From assembly GCF_029094545.1 (NCBI RefSeq), contig NZ_CP117835.1, positions 1,282,001 through 1,346,000 of the forward strand: a stretch of DNA of 64,000 bases, given 5' to 3'. Below, piece after piece: positions 54,288-63,517 of the stretch. The notes below the pieces were generated by a model. That model did no database searches. It worked only from the letters and a program-made list of their open reading frames with translations, and had not been told where the DNA came from. A program made the translations under genes and the position numbers. Position 1 is the stretch's first letter. The number at the start of each line of letters is the position of its first letter. The DNA is from Alkalihalophilus pseudofirmus (GTDB taxonomy: Bacteria; Bacillota; Bacilli; Bacillales; Bacillaceae_D).

Positions 54288-54301
54288 TGTAAACGTTTTC
54301 A
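54288..54301. promoter_or_regulatory. cre site (CcpA) before the gamma-lyase gene
   Basis: TGTAAACGTTTTCA fits the cre consensus TGWAANCGNTNWCA at every fixed position. It lies just upstream of the minus-strand start codon, where binding would block transcription. Confidence 0.65.
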
Positions 54302-54464
54302 TAATAGACGAAAAAAATAGCACTCGTCATGGATGCCCCTCATTATTACTATACTAAAAAAGAGCAAGTTTAAAAAGAAGAAAAAATCTATCATTTTATC
54401 TGCAGGCATAGATTGCAGCTTGTCTTCATAGAGTAGAGTAAGAGTGTACAGAGGAGGGATGCGG

Positions 54465-55103
54465 ATGTTTAAGTATGGGGTAAGAGATATGATCTCATTT
54501 CACATCCAAGAAAATAGATCGATTTATTTATTCATAACTGTATTATTTTTAATCGGAATTATTTTTGGTGCCATCGTCGTTAATAGCTTGAGTTTGACAC
54601 AAAAGCATGACTTATATATGTATTTGGGGCAATTTTTTGGACAGGTATCAGAGGGGAACCTAGCACAGTCATCTGCTATTTTCAGTCAAAGCTTCGCTCA
54701 TTACGCTAAATACTTTGGACTCATGTGGCTGCTTGGACTCTCAGTAATTGGGCTGCCGGTTATACTAATATTGTTATTTTTAAAGGGAGTCGTTGTTGGG
54801 TTTACGGTCGGCTTTCTTGTCAATCAAATGGGAATGTCAGGCTTTCTTCTTTCCTTTGTAGCAATCATGCCCCAAAATTTTATCCTTGTACCAGCTTTCT
54901 TAATAGCAGGTACCGCAAGTGTAGCTTTTTGTTTGAAAATGATCCGTCATCAATTTTTAAAAAAATCAAGTACGCCTTTCTTTCCGATTTTCATTAAGTA
55001 TTCTGCATTAATACTATGTGTGGGGGCAGCGCTTGCTGCAGCGTCTGCTGTAGAGGCATATCTTTCACCTTTATTAATGAAGTTTGTACTAACTACTTTT
55101 TAA
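54465..55103 (+). CDS. spoIIM: Stage II sporulation protein M
   Basis: A 212-residue membrane protein with five helices, part of the SpoIIDMP peptidoglycan machine for septal thinning and engulfment. Typical segments: FGAIVVNSLS after the first helix, LLFLKGVVVGFTVGFLV and MPQNFILVPAF. ATG 54465 is spaced correctly after GAGGAGGG; ATG 54459 is too close. Located before fur as in B. subtilis. Confidence 0.93.
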   Translation: MFKYGVRDMISFHIQENRSIYLFITVLFLIGIIFGAIVVNSLSLTQKHDLYMYLGQFFGQVSEGNLAQSSAIFSQSFAHYAKYFGLMWLLGLSVIGLPVILILLFLKGVVVGFTVGFLVNQMGMSGFLLSFVAIMPQNFILVPAFLIAGTASVAFCLKMIRHQFLKKSSTPFFPIFIKYSALILCVGAALAAASAVEAYLSPLLMKFVLTTF

Positions 55104-55141
55104 TAATTAGTATTAAATAAGAGTGTGTGATTAACTTTAAA

Positions 55142-55156
55142 TAATAATCATTATTG
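55142..55156. promoter_or_regulatory. Fur/PerR-type box upstream of fur
   Basis: TAATAATCATTATTG is a 7-1-7 inverted repeat one base pair off perfect, like Fur (TGATAATNATTATCA) and PerR boxes. It sits directly upstream of the -35. In B. subtilis fur is controlled by PerR; which regulator binds here cannot be told by eye. Confidence 0.6.
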
Positions 55157-55157
55157 A

Positions 55158-55186
55158 TTGACACTATTTTTTTAGATGATTATAAT
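55158..55186 (+). promoter_or_regulatory. Consensus sigma-A promoter of fur
   Basis: TTGACA and TATAAT with exact consensus and 17-base spacing. Confidence 0.85.
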
Positions 55187-55223
55187 GATAGGAGGTTAAA
55201 GGCTTGGGAGGGACACACATACA

Positions 55224-55724
55224 ATGGAGAAAAGACTAGAAAGAATTAAAAAGCATTTGCACTCACAAAGCTATAAATTAACACCGCAGCGTGAAGCAAC
55301 CGTTCGTGTGTTACTTGAGCATGAAGAGGATCACTTGAGTGCAGAAGATGTATACCTCCTTGTCAAAGATAAAGCACCGGAAATTGGACTAGCTACGGTA
55401 TACCGCACGCTAGAATTACTAGCTGAACTTAAAATTGTTGATAAAATTAATTTTGGTGATGGCGTATCGAGATTTGATCTCAGACAAGAAGGAGCCGCTC
55501 ACTTTCACCATCATTTAGTATGTATAGAATGTGGTGCAGTAGACGAAATTCAAGAAGATTTACTTGGTGATGTGGAAGAGATCGTTGAGCGTGATTGGAA
55601 CTTTAAAATTAAAGATCATCGTTTGACTTTCCATGGAATTTGTTATCGCTGTAACGATAAAGACGAAACAAGTGAAAATGAACCTTCTAATGAACCTTCT
55701 AATGAAGAATCAAATAACGAATAA
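55224..55724 (+). CDS. fur: Ferric uptake regulator family repressor
   Basis: A 166-residue metalloregulator. It has a winged helix (SAEDVYLLVKDKAPEIGLAT), the His-rich HFHHHLVCIECG and structural zinc CxxC pairs (CIEC, CYRC). Position between spoIIM and yqzK matches B. subtilis fur. An acidic tail containing repeated NEPS units makes it about 15-20 residues longer than usual. ATG 55224 has a distant GGGAGGG (11 bases). Fur rather than PerR or Zur is assigned mainly by synteny. Confidence 0.9.
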   Translation: MEKRLERIKKHLHSQSYKLTPQREATVRVLLEHEEDHLSAEDVYLLVKDKAPEIGLATVYRTLELLAELKIVDKINFGDGVSRFDLRQEGAAHFHHHLVCIECGAVDEIQEDLLGDVEEIVERDWNFKIKDHRLTFHGICYRCNDKDETSENEPSNEPSNEESNNE

Positions 55725-55726
55725 CT

Positions 55727-55760
55727 AAAGTGCCGTTCACGAGGTGAATGGGCACTTTTT
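55727..55760 (+). terminator. Terminator after fur
   Basis: Arms AAAGTGCC..TTCAC and GTGAA..GGCACTTT with a T5 tail. Confidence 0.85.
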
Positions 55761-55904
55761 ATATTGAGCAGACACTTAATACAGGAACCTAATGCAAGCA
55801 CCTAATCACTCGTTTGTTAAGACAGGTATAATCCTCACACTTTTTGGCATAGCTTGATAGTAACAGCTAATCCAAAATGGATTTAACTTTATCGAGGTGA
55901 GGAT

Positions 55905-56135
55905 ATGAAACAGTGGTTTTTGCTCGTTTTACAAAGTATTAAAGTTTTTCTGCTATTTATAGGATGCACAGTTCTCTTTTATTATGGTATCCTATGGGTG
56001 AGTGCTGAGTATGAAAGCTATCATCGTTATGATGAACCAAAAGGAAAAGCGGTCAAAGTGATGAGTTATGAATCAAATGAGATAGAGATGACATGGGTCG
56101 ATCGTTTAATGATGTACTATCATTTTGGTGAATAG
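55905..56135 (+). CDS. yqzK: YqzK family small membrane protein (DUF4227)
   Basis: A 76-residue protein with one N-terminal membrane helix (about residues 9-32) and a charged cytoplasmic or external tail ending MTWVDRLMMYYHFGE. Size, layout and position between fur and xerD match B. subtilis YqzK. GAGGTGAGG precedes ATG 55905. Function unknown. Confidence 0.87.
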   Translation: MKQWFLLVLQSIKVFLLFIGCTVLFYYGILWVSAEYESYHRYDEPKGKAVKVMSYESNEIEMTWVDRLMMYYHFGE

Positions 56136-56217
56136 TTTCTTAGTTTTGATGGACTTATTTGTGCTTCTCATTTTATAGACAATTCATCAAGGGCTTTAAA
56201 TAAAGGAGAGGGTGTAT

Positions 56218-57105
56218 ATGCAAAAAGATGTAAGCGAATTCCTGCACTACATCCAGATTGAGAGAGGCCTTGCTGAGAATACGATTCAATCGTATCGCCG
56301 TGACCTGTTAAATTATGCGAAATTTTTACAGAACGTCATTGATATTCAAACGTTTAAGGATGTTACACGTCACATGATTGTAGATTACCTTTTCTTCTTA
56401 AAGGAGCAGGGACGAGCTGAAGCGACGATTGCAAGAACGATAGCGTCGATTCGTGCTTTTCATCAATTTTTGCTTAGAGAAAAATTAAGTGAGCAAGATC
56501 CTTCTGTTCACCTTGACATACCTAAAGCTTCAAAGCGCCTGCCAAAAGTGTTATCATTGGAAGAGGTAGAAGCGTTGTTAACGATTTCTGGACAAGATCA
56601 TTTATCTATTCGCAACCGTGCAATGATGGAAACATTATATGCAACAGGCATGCGCGTCTCAGAATTGATTAATCTAAAGTTAACAGATACCCATCTATCA
56701 ATGGGATTTGTGCGATGTATAGGAAAAGGAAATAAAGAAAGAATCATTCCTTTAGGTAAGCAAGCAACGAAAGCGCTTCAACTCTATTTAGAGCAAGCAA
56801 GGTCTACTATGCTGAAAAAGAATAGACATGAATATGTTTTTGTAAATCACTACGGGAGGCCGCTGACAAGACAGGGGTTCTGGAAAATTGTAAAGAAGTT
56901 AGCTGAAGCTGCTAAGATTGAGAAAGAATTGACTCCACATACGCTTCGCCACTCATTTGCAACCCATTTACTTGAAAACGGGGCTGATCTCCGTGCTGTT
57001 CAAGAAATGCTCGGACATGTTGATATATCTACTACTCAAATTTATACTCATGTCACAAAAACACGAATGAAAGACGTCTATGCTCAATACCATCCTAGAG
57101 CATAA
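56218..57105 (+). CDS. xerD: Site-specific tyrosine recombinase XerD
   Basis: A 295-residue recombinase that resolves chromosome dimers at dif with XerC/CodV. The N-terminal SAM-like domain starts FLHYIQIERGLAENTIQSYR. Catalytic residues lie in TGMRVSEL (Arg), HTLRHSFATHLL (His, Arg) and LGHVDISTTQIYTH (His, Tyr). ATG 56218 is better spaced from AAAGGAGAGG than GTG 56212. Synteny with deoB matches B. subtilis ripX. Confidence 0.95.
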   Translation: MQKDVSEFLHYIQIERGLAENTIQSYRRDLLNYAKFLQNVIDIQTFKDVTRHMIVDYLFFLKEQGRAEATIARTIASIRAFHQFLLREKLSEQDPSVHLDIPKASKRLPKVLSLEEVEALLTISGQDHLSIRNRAMMETLYATGMRVSELINLKLTDTHLSMGFVRCIGKGNKERIIPLGKQATKALQLYLEQARSTMLKKNRHEYVFVNHYGRPLTRQGFWKIVKKLAEAAKIEKELTPHTLRHSFATHLLENGADLRAVQEMLGHVDISTTQIYTHVTKTRMKDVYAQYHPRA

Positions 57106-57212
57106 TCGTTTTTTTTAATAAAAGAGGTCAGACTTCTGACATCTATGATTATTAGCAAAACTCACCAAGAAAAGGGAAGACTATGGTAGGAATGTAAAGG
57201 GGGCACTTTTAA

Positions 57213-58391
57213 ATGAGCAATCAATTTAAGCGTGTATTTTTAATTGTGATGGATTCAGTAGGTATCGGAGAATCTCCTGATGCAGCAAGGTTTGGAGATA
57301 TAGGTTCTGATACATTAGGACATATTGCAGAAAAGATGAATGGACTAACGATGCCTAATATGGCAAACCTTGGATTAAGTCATATTAAAGAAATAGATGG
57401 GGTAGAAAAAGTAGACAAGCCAATCGCTCATTACGGTAAGATGCAGGAAGCATCTAACGGAAAAGATACGATGACAGGTCATTGGGAAATTATGGGCCTG
57501 AATATCCAAGAACCATTTCAAGTCTTTCCAGAAGGTTTTCCGCCAGAATTAGTAGCAGAGCTTGAGCGCCAAACTGGCCGCAAAGTGATTGGTAATAAAG
57601 TAGCTTCCGGGACAGAAATTCTTGATGAACTAGCAGATGAACACGTTAAAACAGGAGCGCTGATTGTTTATACTTCAGCAGATTCTGTCTTACAAATCGC
57701 TGCGCATGAAGAGATTGTGCCAATTGAAGAATTATATGATATTTGTGAGAAAGCAAGAAAGCTGACACTCGATCCTAAGTACATGGTTGGCCGAATTATT
57801 GCTCGTCCTTTTATTGGTACGCCAGGTTTATGGAAGCGTACAGCGAACCGTCATGACTACGCTTTGAAGCCTTTTGAGCGTACAGTTATGAATGAATTAA
57901 AGGATAGCGGATTAGATTCAATTGCTATCGGCAAAATTTCTGATATTTACGATGGCGAAGGAATTACAGAAGCAATTCGTACTGTGTCAAATGATGATGG
58001 GATGGAAAAATTGGTTGGGACGATGTCAAAAGATTTCACAGGAATCAGCTTTTTAAATTTAGTGGATTTTGATGCATTGTATGGCCATCGCAGAGACCCA
58101 ATCGGGTACGGCGAGGCACTAGAGCAGTTTGACCGTCAGCTAGAAGAGGTATTTGCTCAGTTAAGAGAGAATGATTTATTAATCATTACAGCTGACCACG
58201 GAAATGATCCTACTCATCCAGGTACAGATCATACACGTGAATATGTTCCGTTGCTTGTGCACTATAAAGGGCAGACAGAAGCTAAAGATTTAGGGATTCG
58301 TCAAACATTTGCAGATATTGGAGCAACAATTGCTGATAACTTTAATGTGACTCTACCTAAACACGGGACAAGCTTTTTAGGCGATCTTTAA
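57213..58391 (+). CDS. deoB: Phosphopentomutase
   Basis: The 392-residue enzyme interconverts ribose-1- and ribose-5-phosphate (and deoxyribose forms) in nucleoside salvage. Alkaline-phosphatase-fold metal ligands are in [28 protein letters not shown] and the catalytic Thr in [18 protein letters not shown] precedes ATG 57213. It leads a nucleoside operon with two purine nucleoside phosphorylases and pdp. Confidence 0.96.
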   Translation: MSNQFKRVFLIVMDSVGIGESPDAARFGDIGSDTLGHIAEKMNGLTMPNMANLGLSHIKEIDGVEKVDKPIAHYGKMQEASNGKDTMTGHWEIMGLNIQEPFQVFPEGFPPELVAELERQTGRKVIGNKVASGTEILDELADEHVKTGALIVYTSADSVLQIAAHEEIVPIEELYDICEKARKLTLDPKYMVGRIIARPFIGTPGLWKRTANRHDYALKPFERTVMNELKDSGLDSIAIGKISDIYDGEGITEAIRTVSNDDGMEKLVGTMSKDFTGISFLNLVDFDALYGHRRDPIGYGEALEQFDRQLEEVFAQLRENDLLIITADHGNDPTHPGTDHTREYVPLLVHYKGQTEAKDLGIRQTFADIGATIADNFNVTLPKHGTSFLGDL

Positions 58392-58409
58392 TTAATAGGG
58401 GGATAAAAA

Positions 58410-59228
58410 ATGGTAAACAAACAAGCATTACAAGAAGCAGCAGCGTATTTACAAGAGAAAATGGGTGAAACACCGTCAATTGGCTTAATTCTTGGATCAG
58501 GCCTTGGTGTTCTAGCTGAAGAAATCGAAAATCCTGTAAAGATTCCTTATAACGAAATTCCTAACTTCCCAGTTTCTACAGTGGCTGGACATGCTGGTCA
58601 ACTAGTTATCGGTACACTTCAAGGCAAGCAAGTTGTAGCGATGCAAGGCCGCTTTCATTTCTATGAAGGGTACAGCATGGATGTTGTCACGTTCCCTGTT
58701 CGTGTAATGAAAGAGATCGGTGTCAAGCAGATTATTGTAACAAATGCTGCAGGCGGCGTGAACGAATCATTTGAAGCAGGAAACTTAATGATTATCACTG
58801 ATCATATTAATAACATGAATGCAAATCCACTAATTGGACCTAATGATGAAGCATTCGGTGTACGTTTCCCTGATATGTCAAATGCCTATTCAAAAGAATT
58901 AAGTGAACTTGCCAAAACACAAGCTTCTCAGTTGAATGTTGAACTGAAAGAAGGAGTGTATGTTGGTAATTCAGGTCCTTGCTATGAGACTCCAGCAGAA
59001 GTTCGCATGATACGTAAAATGGGCGGCGATGCAGTCGGTATGTCAACGGTCCCTGAAGTTATTGTAGCCCGTCATGCTGGTCTTGAAGTACTAGGTATTT
59101 CATGTATCTCAAATATGGCAGCAGGTATCCTGCCACAGCCATTAACACACGATGAGGTAATGGAAACGACAGAACGAGTCAAATCTGACTTCCTTTCCCT
59201 AGTAAAAGCCATCGTAAAAGAAATGTAG
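58410..59228 (+). CDS. punA: Purine nucleoside phosphorylase
   Basis: A 272-residue trimeric-type PNP that splits purine (deoxy)nucleosides with phosphate. Motifs: GSGLGVLAEEI (phosphate loop), GRFHFYEGYS, NAAGGVN, and the base-binding Glu in GPCYETPAE with Asn in SCISNMAAG. Those match the Glu201/Asn243 pair of human PNP that favours inosine and guanosine. AGGGGG precedes ATG 58410, 18 bases after deoB. It corresponds to B. subtilis PupG. Confidence 0.95.
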   Translation: MVNKQALQEAAAYLQEKMGETPSIGLILGSGLGVLAEEIENPVKIPYNEIPNFPVSTVAGHAGQLVIGTLQGKQVVAMQGRFHFYEGYSMDVVTFPVRVMKEIGVKQIIVTNAAGGVNESFEAGNLMIITDHINNMNANPLIGPNDEAFGVRFPDMSNAYSKELSELAKTQASQLNVELKEGVYVGNSGPCYETPAEVRMIRKMGGDAVGMSTVPEVIVARHAGLEVLGISCISNMAAGILPQPLTHDEVMETTERVKSDFLSLVKAIVKEM

Positions 59229-59236
59229 GAAGAAAT

Positions 59237-59366
59237 GTGAAATGATTCGTTTAGATATGAGGAGGCTGGAGGTTTGACAAAGAGAAGCGCACTTCGCTTC
59301 GTTTGGCAAAGTGAAGGTACCGATTATCTGAATCATGGAACTGGACAAAGAAAAGCGGAAGCGACT
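59237..59366 (+). repeat. Intergenic direct repeat, copy 1
   Basis: A 130-bp unit beginning GTGAAATGATTCGTTTAG and ending AAAAGCGGAAGCGACT, between the two PNP genes. Copy 2 differs by two substitutions and one base deletion. Short open frames here look accidental. Confidence 0.9.
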
Positions 59367-59473
59367 GGTCTGGCATGCGGAGAAATAAGGGGGAGTGATT
59401 TGAAGTCGCACTTTGACTTCAATCGATGCACCGTTTTATCCCGCAGGACAAAGAGTTGCAGCTGGACAAAAAA

Positions 59474-59602
59474 GTGAAATGATTCGTTTAGATATGAGGA
59501 GGCTGGAGGTTTGACAAAGAGAAGCGCACTTTGCTTCGTTTGGCAAAGTGAAGGCACCGATTATCTGAATCATGGAACTGGACAAGAAAAGCGGAAGCGA
59601 CT
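59474..59602 (+). repeat. Intergenic direct repeat, copy 2
   Basis: This 129-bp copy begins 237 bp after copy 1. The spacer between them includes a TTGAAGTC / GACTTCAA hairpin. The GAAAAGCGGAAGCGAC end resembles repeats scattered in Bacillus genomes. The 452-bp gap otherwise holds only the ribosome site of the second PNP. Confidence 0.9.
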
Positions 59603-59680
59603 CGATAAATACAAATTTATAGCCTCATAAGAAAAGCTAGTATTTATATGAATTTTATATCATCTAAAGGAGCGATTTTA

Positions 59681-60508
59681 ATGGAAAACATGTTGGAGAA
59701 AATTAAGCAGTCAGCTACATATTTAGAAGGGAAAATCGAGACAAAACCTCAAATTGGTCTAATCTTAGGCTCTGGTCTTGGTGAGCTTGCAGATGAGATT
59801 GAAGATGCTGTTAAGATTCCTTACTCTGATATTCCTAACTTCCCTGTATCCACTGTTGAAGGTCATGCAGGTCAGCTTGTTATTGGTAAGCTTCATGGGA
59901 AAGATGTCGTAGCAATGCAAGGCCGCTTCCATTATTATGAAGGCTACACGATGCAAGAGGTAACATTCCCTGTACGTGTAATGAAGCAAATTGGTGTTGA
60001 ATTAATGGTTGTTACAAATGCCTGCGGCGGTATGAACAAGAATTTTGAACCAGGCGATCTAATGATTATTACGGATCAACTAAACTTTACAGGTGATAAC
60101 CCGCTTATTGGTGCTAACTTCGAGGAGCTTGGACCACGCTTCCCTGATATGAGCAGTGCGTACACTACTGAGTATGTTGAATTTGTGGAGAAGACAGCTA
60201 ATAACTTAGATATTAAAGTTCAAAAAGGTGTATATGCTGGCGTAACAGGACCTACTTACATGAGTGGTGCTGAGCTTGTTATGCTTCGCAACTTAGGCGG
60301 GGATGTAGTTGGAATGTCCACGGTTCCTGAAGTGATTGTAGCTAGTCACGCTAGTATGAAAGTAATTGGTATTTCATGTATTACGGATATGGCGATTGGC
60401 GAAGAACTGCAAGGAATCACTCATGAAGAAGTAGTGGAAGTAGCAAACCGTACGAAACCAAAGTTCATTAAGCTTGTAAAAGAAATTGTTTCTACAGTAG
60501 AAGTTTAA
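59681..60508 (+). CDS. Purine nucleoside phosphorylase paralogue with altered base pocket
   Basis: A 275-residue PNP fold clearly related to the preceding gene: GSGLGELADEI, GRFHYYEGYT, NACGGMN and the 5'-hydroxyl-binding HEEV are kept. The base-binding positions differ: GPTYMSGAE replaces GPCYETPAE (Met for Glu201, human numbering) and SCITDMAIG replaces SCISNMAAG (Asp for Asn243). Asp at 243 shifts human PNP toward 6-aminopurines, and MTA phosphorylases also have Asp there, so adenosine or another 6-aminopurine nucleoside is proposed. ATG 59681 follows AAAGGAGCG; the in-frame 59648 start lacks a site. Probably part of the deoB-pdp operon. Confidence 0.9.
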   Translation: MENMLEKIKQSATYLEGKIETKPQIGLILGSGLGELADEIEDAVKIPYSDIPNFPVSTVEGHAGQLVIGKLHGKDVVAMQGRFHYYEGYTMQEVTFPVRVMKQIGVELMVVTNACGGMNKNFEPGDLMIITDQLNFTGDNPLIGANFEELGPRFPDMSSAYTTEYVEFVEKTANNLDIKVQKGVYAGVTGPTYMSGAELVMLRNLGGDVVGMSTVPEVIVASHASMKVIGISCITDMAIGEELQGITHEEVVEVANRTKPKFIKLVKEIVSTVEV

Positions 60509-60543
60509 GAGCAGCACTCTAAGACGAGGGAGATGTTTGAGAA

Positions 60544-61845
60544 ATGCGCATGGTAGATATTATTGAGAAAAAGCGTGATGGCTTAGAGTTATCGAAAGAA
60601 GAAATTCAGTTCGTTATTGAAGGCTATACAAAAGGAGATATCCCGGAATATCAGATGTCAGCACTTGCAATGGCGATCTTCTTTAAAGATATGAACACAG
60701 CAGAGCGTGCCGAGTTAACGATGTCGATGGTGAAATCAGGAGATCAAATTGACCTTTCTGCTGTAGAGGGTATAAAAGTGGATAAGCATTCTACAGGCGG
60801 TGTGGGTGACAAAACGACGATTGCCTTAGCTCCTTTAGTAGCGGCACTTGGTGTTCCTGTAGCTAAAATGTCTGGACGCGGCTTAGGCCATACAGGCGGA
60901 ACGATTGATAAACTCGAAGCGATTCCAGGCTTCAGTGTAGAAATTGAAACAGATACATTTATTGAACTAGTCAATAAGAATAAATTAGCGGTGGTTGGCC
61001 AAACGGGGAACTTAACACCGGCGGATAAGAAACTTTACGGGCTGCGCGATGTAACAGCAACCGTGAATTCTATTCCGTTGATTGCAAGTTCAATTATGAG
61101 TAAGAAGATTGCATCTGGTGCAGATGCGATTGTTCTTGATGTGAAAACAGGTTCTGGAGCGTTCATGAAAGAGTTGGATCAATCAAAAGAGCTTGCTAAG
61201 GCAATGGTTGAGATAGGTAACAGCCTTGGCCGTAACACAATGGCGATCATTTCAGATATGAATCAGCCGCTAGGTTTAACAGTCGGTAATGCTCTTGAAG
61301 TAAAAGAAGCGATTGATATGCTGCGCGGGGAGGGTCCTGAAGATCTTCGCGAACTATGCTTGACGCTTGGAAGCCAGATGGTATATTTGGCAGATCAAGC
61401 GAGTTCCGTTCAACAAGCTCGTCAAAAACTTGAAGAAGTGATTTCATCTGGTAAGGCTCTTGAAACATTAAAAACGTTTATTGAGGCTCAAAATGGTGAT
61501 CCTTCTATTGTAGATGATCCAGAAAAGCTGCCGAAAGCTAAGCACTTAATAGAAGTTAAAGCGAAAGAATCAGGTTCAGTTTCTGCCATTGTTGCGGACA
61601 AAATCGGTACAGCTGCTATGTTATTAGGTGCTGGACGAGCAACGAAGGAATCTGAAATTGATCTTGCTGTTGGACTTGTATTAAATAAAAAGATTGGTGA
61701 TAAAGTAGAAGCAGGCGATTCAATTGTTACCCTTCATAGTAACAATGAAGATGTGCAAAATGTCATTGACATGGTACTAAATGCGTACTCTATTACAAGT
61801 GACAATGTGGAAAAACCAACATTAATTTACGATGAAATTCATTAA
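60544..61845 (+). CDS. pdp: Pyrimidine-nucleoside phosphorylase
   Basis: The 433-residue enzyme cleaves uridine, thymidine and deoxyuridine with phosphate. Signature [20 protein letters not shown] (residues 108-127) and the phosphate-binding [12 protein letters not shown] are intact; the C-terminal domain starts near [17 protein letters not shown] precedes ATG 60544, 35 bases after the second PNP. It closes the nucleoside salvage operon before a terminator. Confidence 0.96.
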   Translation: MRMVDIIEKKRDGLELSKEEIQFVIEGYTKGDIPEYQMSALAMAIFFKDMNTAERAELTMSMVKSGDQIDLSAVEGIKVDKHSTGGVGDKTTIALAPLVAALGVPVAKMSGRGLGHTGGTIDKLEAIPGFSVEIETDTFIELVNKNKLAVVGQTGNLTPADKKLYGLRDVTATVNSIPLIASSIMSKKIASGADAIVLDVKTGSGAFMKELDQSKELAKAMVEIGNSLGRNTMAIISDMNQPLGLTVGNALEVKEAIDMLRGEGPEDLRELCLTLGSQMVYLADQASSVQQARQKLEEVISSGKALETLKTFIEAQNGDPSIVDDPEKLPKAKHLIEVKAKESGSVSAIVADKIGTAAMLLGAGRATKESEIDLAVGLVLNKKIGDKVEAGDSIVTLHSNNEDVQNVIDMVLNAYSITSDNVEKPTLIYDEIH

Positions 61846-61849
61846 GACT

Positions 61850-61884
61850 AAAAACAGCCTTTTTACATAAAAAGGCTGTTTTTT
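61850..61884 (+). terminator. Terminator after pdp
   Basis: Stem AAAACAGCCTTTTT / AAAAAGGCTGTTTT plus T-run. Confidence 0.9.
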
Positions 61885-61959
61885 ATGTTTAAAATGGAAC
61901 AAGAACGTTAATACATAAGTAAGTACCCAATTTAGTAGCAAAAAAGGAGAGTGTACGTC

Positions 61960-62382
61960 ATGGCAGAAGTAATGTTTACAGCACAAGCAAAAGCAAAAAA
62001 TGGAAGAAATGGACATGTAACCTCTAATAATGGTGTGATTGACCATAAGCTGGTTATGCCGACAGGAGGCAATTCTGATAAGGACGGAACGAATCCTGAG
62101 CAATTATTTGCAGCAGGCTACGCCGCTTGTTTCGACGGAGCACTTAACTTAATGGCTAAAAAATCCAATGAAGACATTGATTCTGAAATTGAAGCAGAAG
62201 TAAGTCTGTTAAAGGATCCATCAGATGATGGCTTTAAAATTGGAGTTACGTTAAATGTATTTATTAAAGGCGTCTCTCAAGCTACAGCGGAAGAATTGAC
62301 ACATAAAGCTCATGAGTTTTGTCCGTACTCTAAAGCGACGCGCGGTAATGTCGATATTAATTTAAATGTAAAAGCAGAGTAA
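61960..62382 (+). CDS. ohr: Organic hydroperoxide resistance protein (Ohr/OsmC)
   Basis: A 140-residue thiol peroxidase. The reactive Cys is in YAACFDGALN and the resolving Cys in HEFCPYSKATRGNV, the Ohr arrangement. It reduces organic hydroperoxides. AAAGGAGAG precedes ATG 61960; the frame opens at 61951 without a ribosome site. No MarR-type OhrR gene is adjacent in the window. Confidence 0.93.
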   Translation: MAEVMFTAQAKAKNGRNGHVTSNNGVIDHKLVMPTGGNSDKDGTNPEQLFAAGYAACFDGALNLMAKKSNEDIDSEIEAEVSLLKDPSDDGFKIGVTLNVFIKGVSQATAEELTHKAHEFCPYSKATRGNVDINLNVKAE

Positions 62383-62388
62383 TCCAGT

Positions 62389-62419
62389 GCCCTTTATCTT
62401 TTTAGATGAAGGGCTTTTT
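62389..62419 (+). terminator. Terminator after ohr
   Basis: Arms GCCCTTTATC and GATGAAGGGC with a T5 tail. Confidence 0.85.
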
Positions 62420-62529
62420 GGTTGAACGTCAAAAATCTGAAACAAGCAAAAAGATACCATTATTTTCAAATTTAAGATACAATGGTGGCAGATAAGAAAG
62501 AGCCCATTATGTTTTAGGAGTGACTGTTT

Positions 62530-63381
62530 ATGAATGGTGTTAGTCTTGTTTTAGAAGGCGGCGGAATGAGAGCTGTTTACACAGCTGGTGTGCTTGAAGC
62601 TCTGATGAAACATGAAGTTGAAATCCCTCATGTGATAGGAGTTTCTGCTGGAGCGTGTAATGGGTCATCTTATGTGTCTAAGCAAATTGATAGAAATCGT
62701 AAAGTGAATATTGATTATATTGATCGGCCGGAATATTTAAGTTTCAAAAACTTAGTGAAAACGAAATCAATTTTTGGTTGGGATTTTATTTTTAATACAC
62801 TTCCTAACGAGCTTGAACCGTTTGATTTTGATACGTTTAAAGATTCTCCTCAAACATTCACCATTGTAACGACGAAACTAGATACAGGTGAGCCTTACTA
62901 CTTCGATAAACATTTACCAAAAGAAGATCTTTTGACTGTTTTGAAGGCATCTAGCAGTATCCCGATGCTCGCACCGCCTGTTACATACAAAAATGATGTG
63001 TTTTTTGATGGCGGGGTAGCAGATCCGATTCCAATAAAACGTTCCATAGAAGAAGGACATCAAAAGCATGTGATTGTTCTAACTCAAAATAAAGGGTATC
63101 AAAAAACCCCTATGAAATTTACGCGTTTTGCAAAATGGCAATTCAGAAACAATCCAGCTTTCTTGCAAACCATGCTCACACGTTATCAACGGTACAATCA
63201 AACGTTAAAACGAATTGAAGAGATGGAGGCAAGTGGTGAAGCGTTTGTTATTAGACCCAAAATGCCCGTCCGCGTCTCAAGGCTAGAAAAGAACAAAGAA
63301 AGGCTCGCCGCTCTCTATAATGAAGGTGCAGAGGATATGCTGAGCGAGATGAATAAATTGGAACGGTGGTTAGCCAAGTAA
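62530..63381 (+). CDS. Patatin-like phospholipase family protein
   Basis: A 283-residue serine hydrolase with a Ser-Asp dyad. The oxyanion loop is LEGGGMRAVYTAGVLEAL, the nucleophile Ser is in GVSAGACNG, and the catalytic Asp is in FFDGGVADPIPI. It is a soluble bacterial patatin close to the RssA/YjjU group. TTAGGAGTG precedes ATG 62530. Single gene. Lipid acyl hydrolysis is expected; the substrate is unknown. Confidence 0.9.
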   Translation: MNGVSLVLEGGGMRAVYTAGVLEALMKHEVEIPHVIGVSAGACNGSSYVSKQIDRNRKVNIDYIDRPEYLSFKNLVKTKSIFGWDFIFNTLPNELEPFDFDTFKDSPQTFTIVTTKLDTGEPYYFDKHLPKEDLLTVLKASSSIPMLAPPVTYKNDVFFDGGVADPIPIKRSIEEGHQKHVIVLTQNKGYQKTPMKFTRFAKWQFRNNPAFLQTMLTRYQRYNQTLKRIEEMEASGEAFVIRPKMPVRVSRLEKNKERLAALYNEGAEDMLSEMNKLERWLAK

Positions 63382-63385
63382 TGCA

Positions 63386-63416
63386 AAGCTAGGACAAATT
63401 GTTCTAGCTTTTTTAT
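63386..63416 (+). terminator. Terminator after the patatin gene
   Basis: Arms AAAGCTAGGACAA and TTCTAGCTTT with a T-run. Confidence 0.82.
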
Positions 63417-63517
63417 CTTTCTCTTTCTAGATAGGCATCTCTATGATATTCTAGAATAATACAAATAAGAACAGATGTTTCTTTTTTGATTTTCATTAGA
63501 AAGAGAGCTTTATACAT

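Noticed and set aside
57121-57147. Inverted repeat GGTCAGA / TCTGACATC between xerD and deoB as a terminator
   Set aside because: No T-run follows, and xerD-deoB readthrough is plausible; kept out of the feature list.
59274-59557. Short open frames on both strands within the duplicated intergenic unit
   Set aside because: They cross the repeat copies, match nothing recognisable and are best explained by the repeat sequence.
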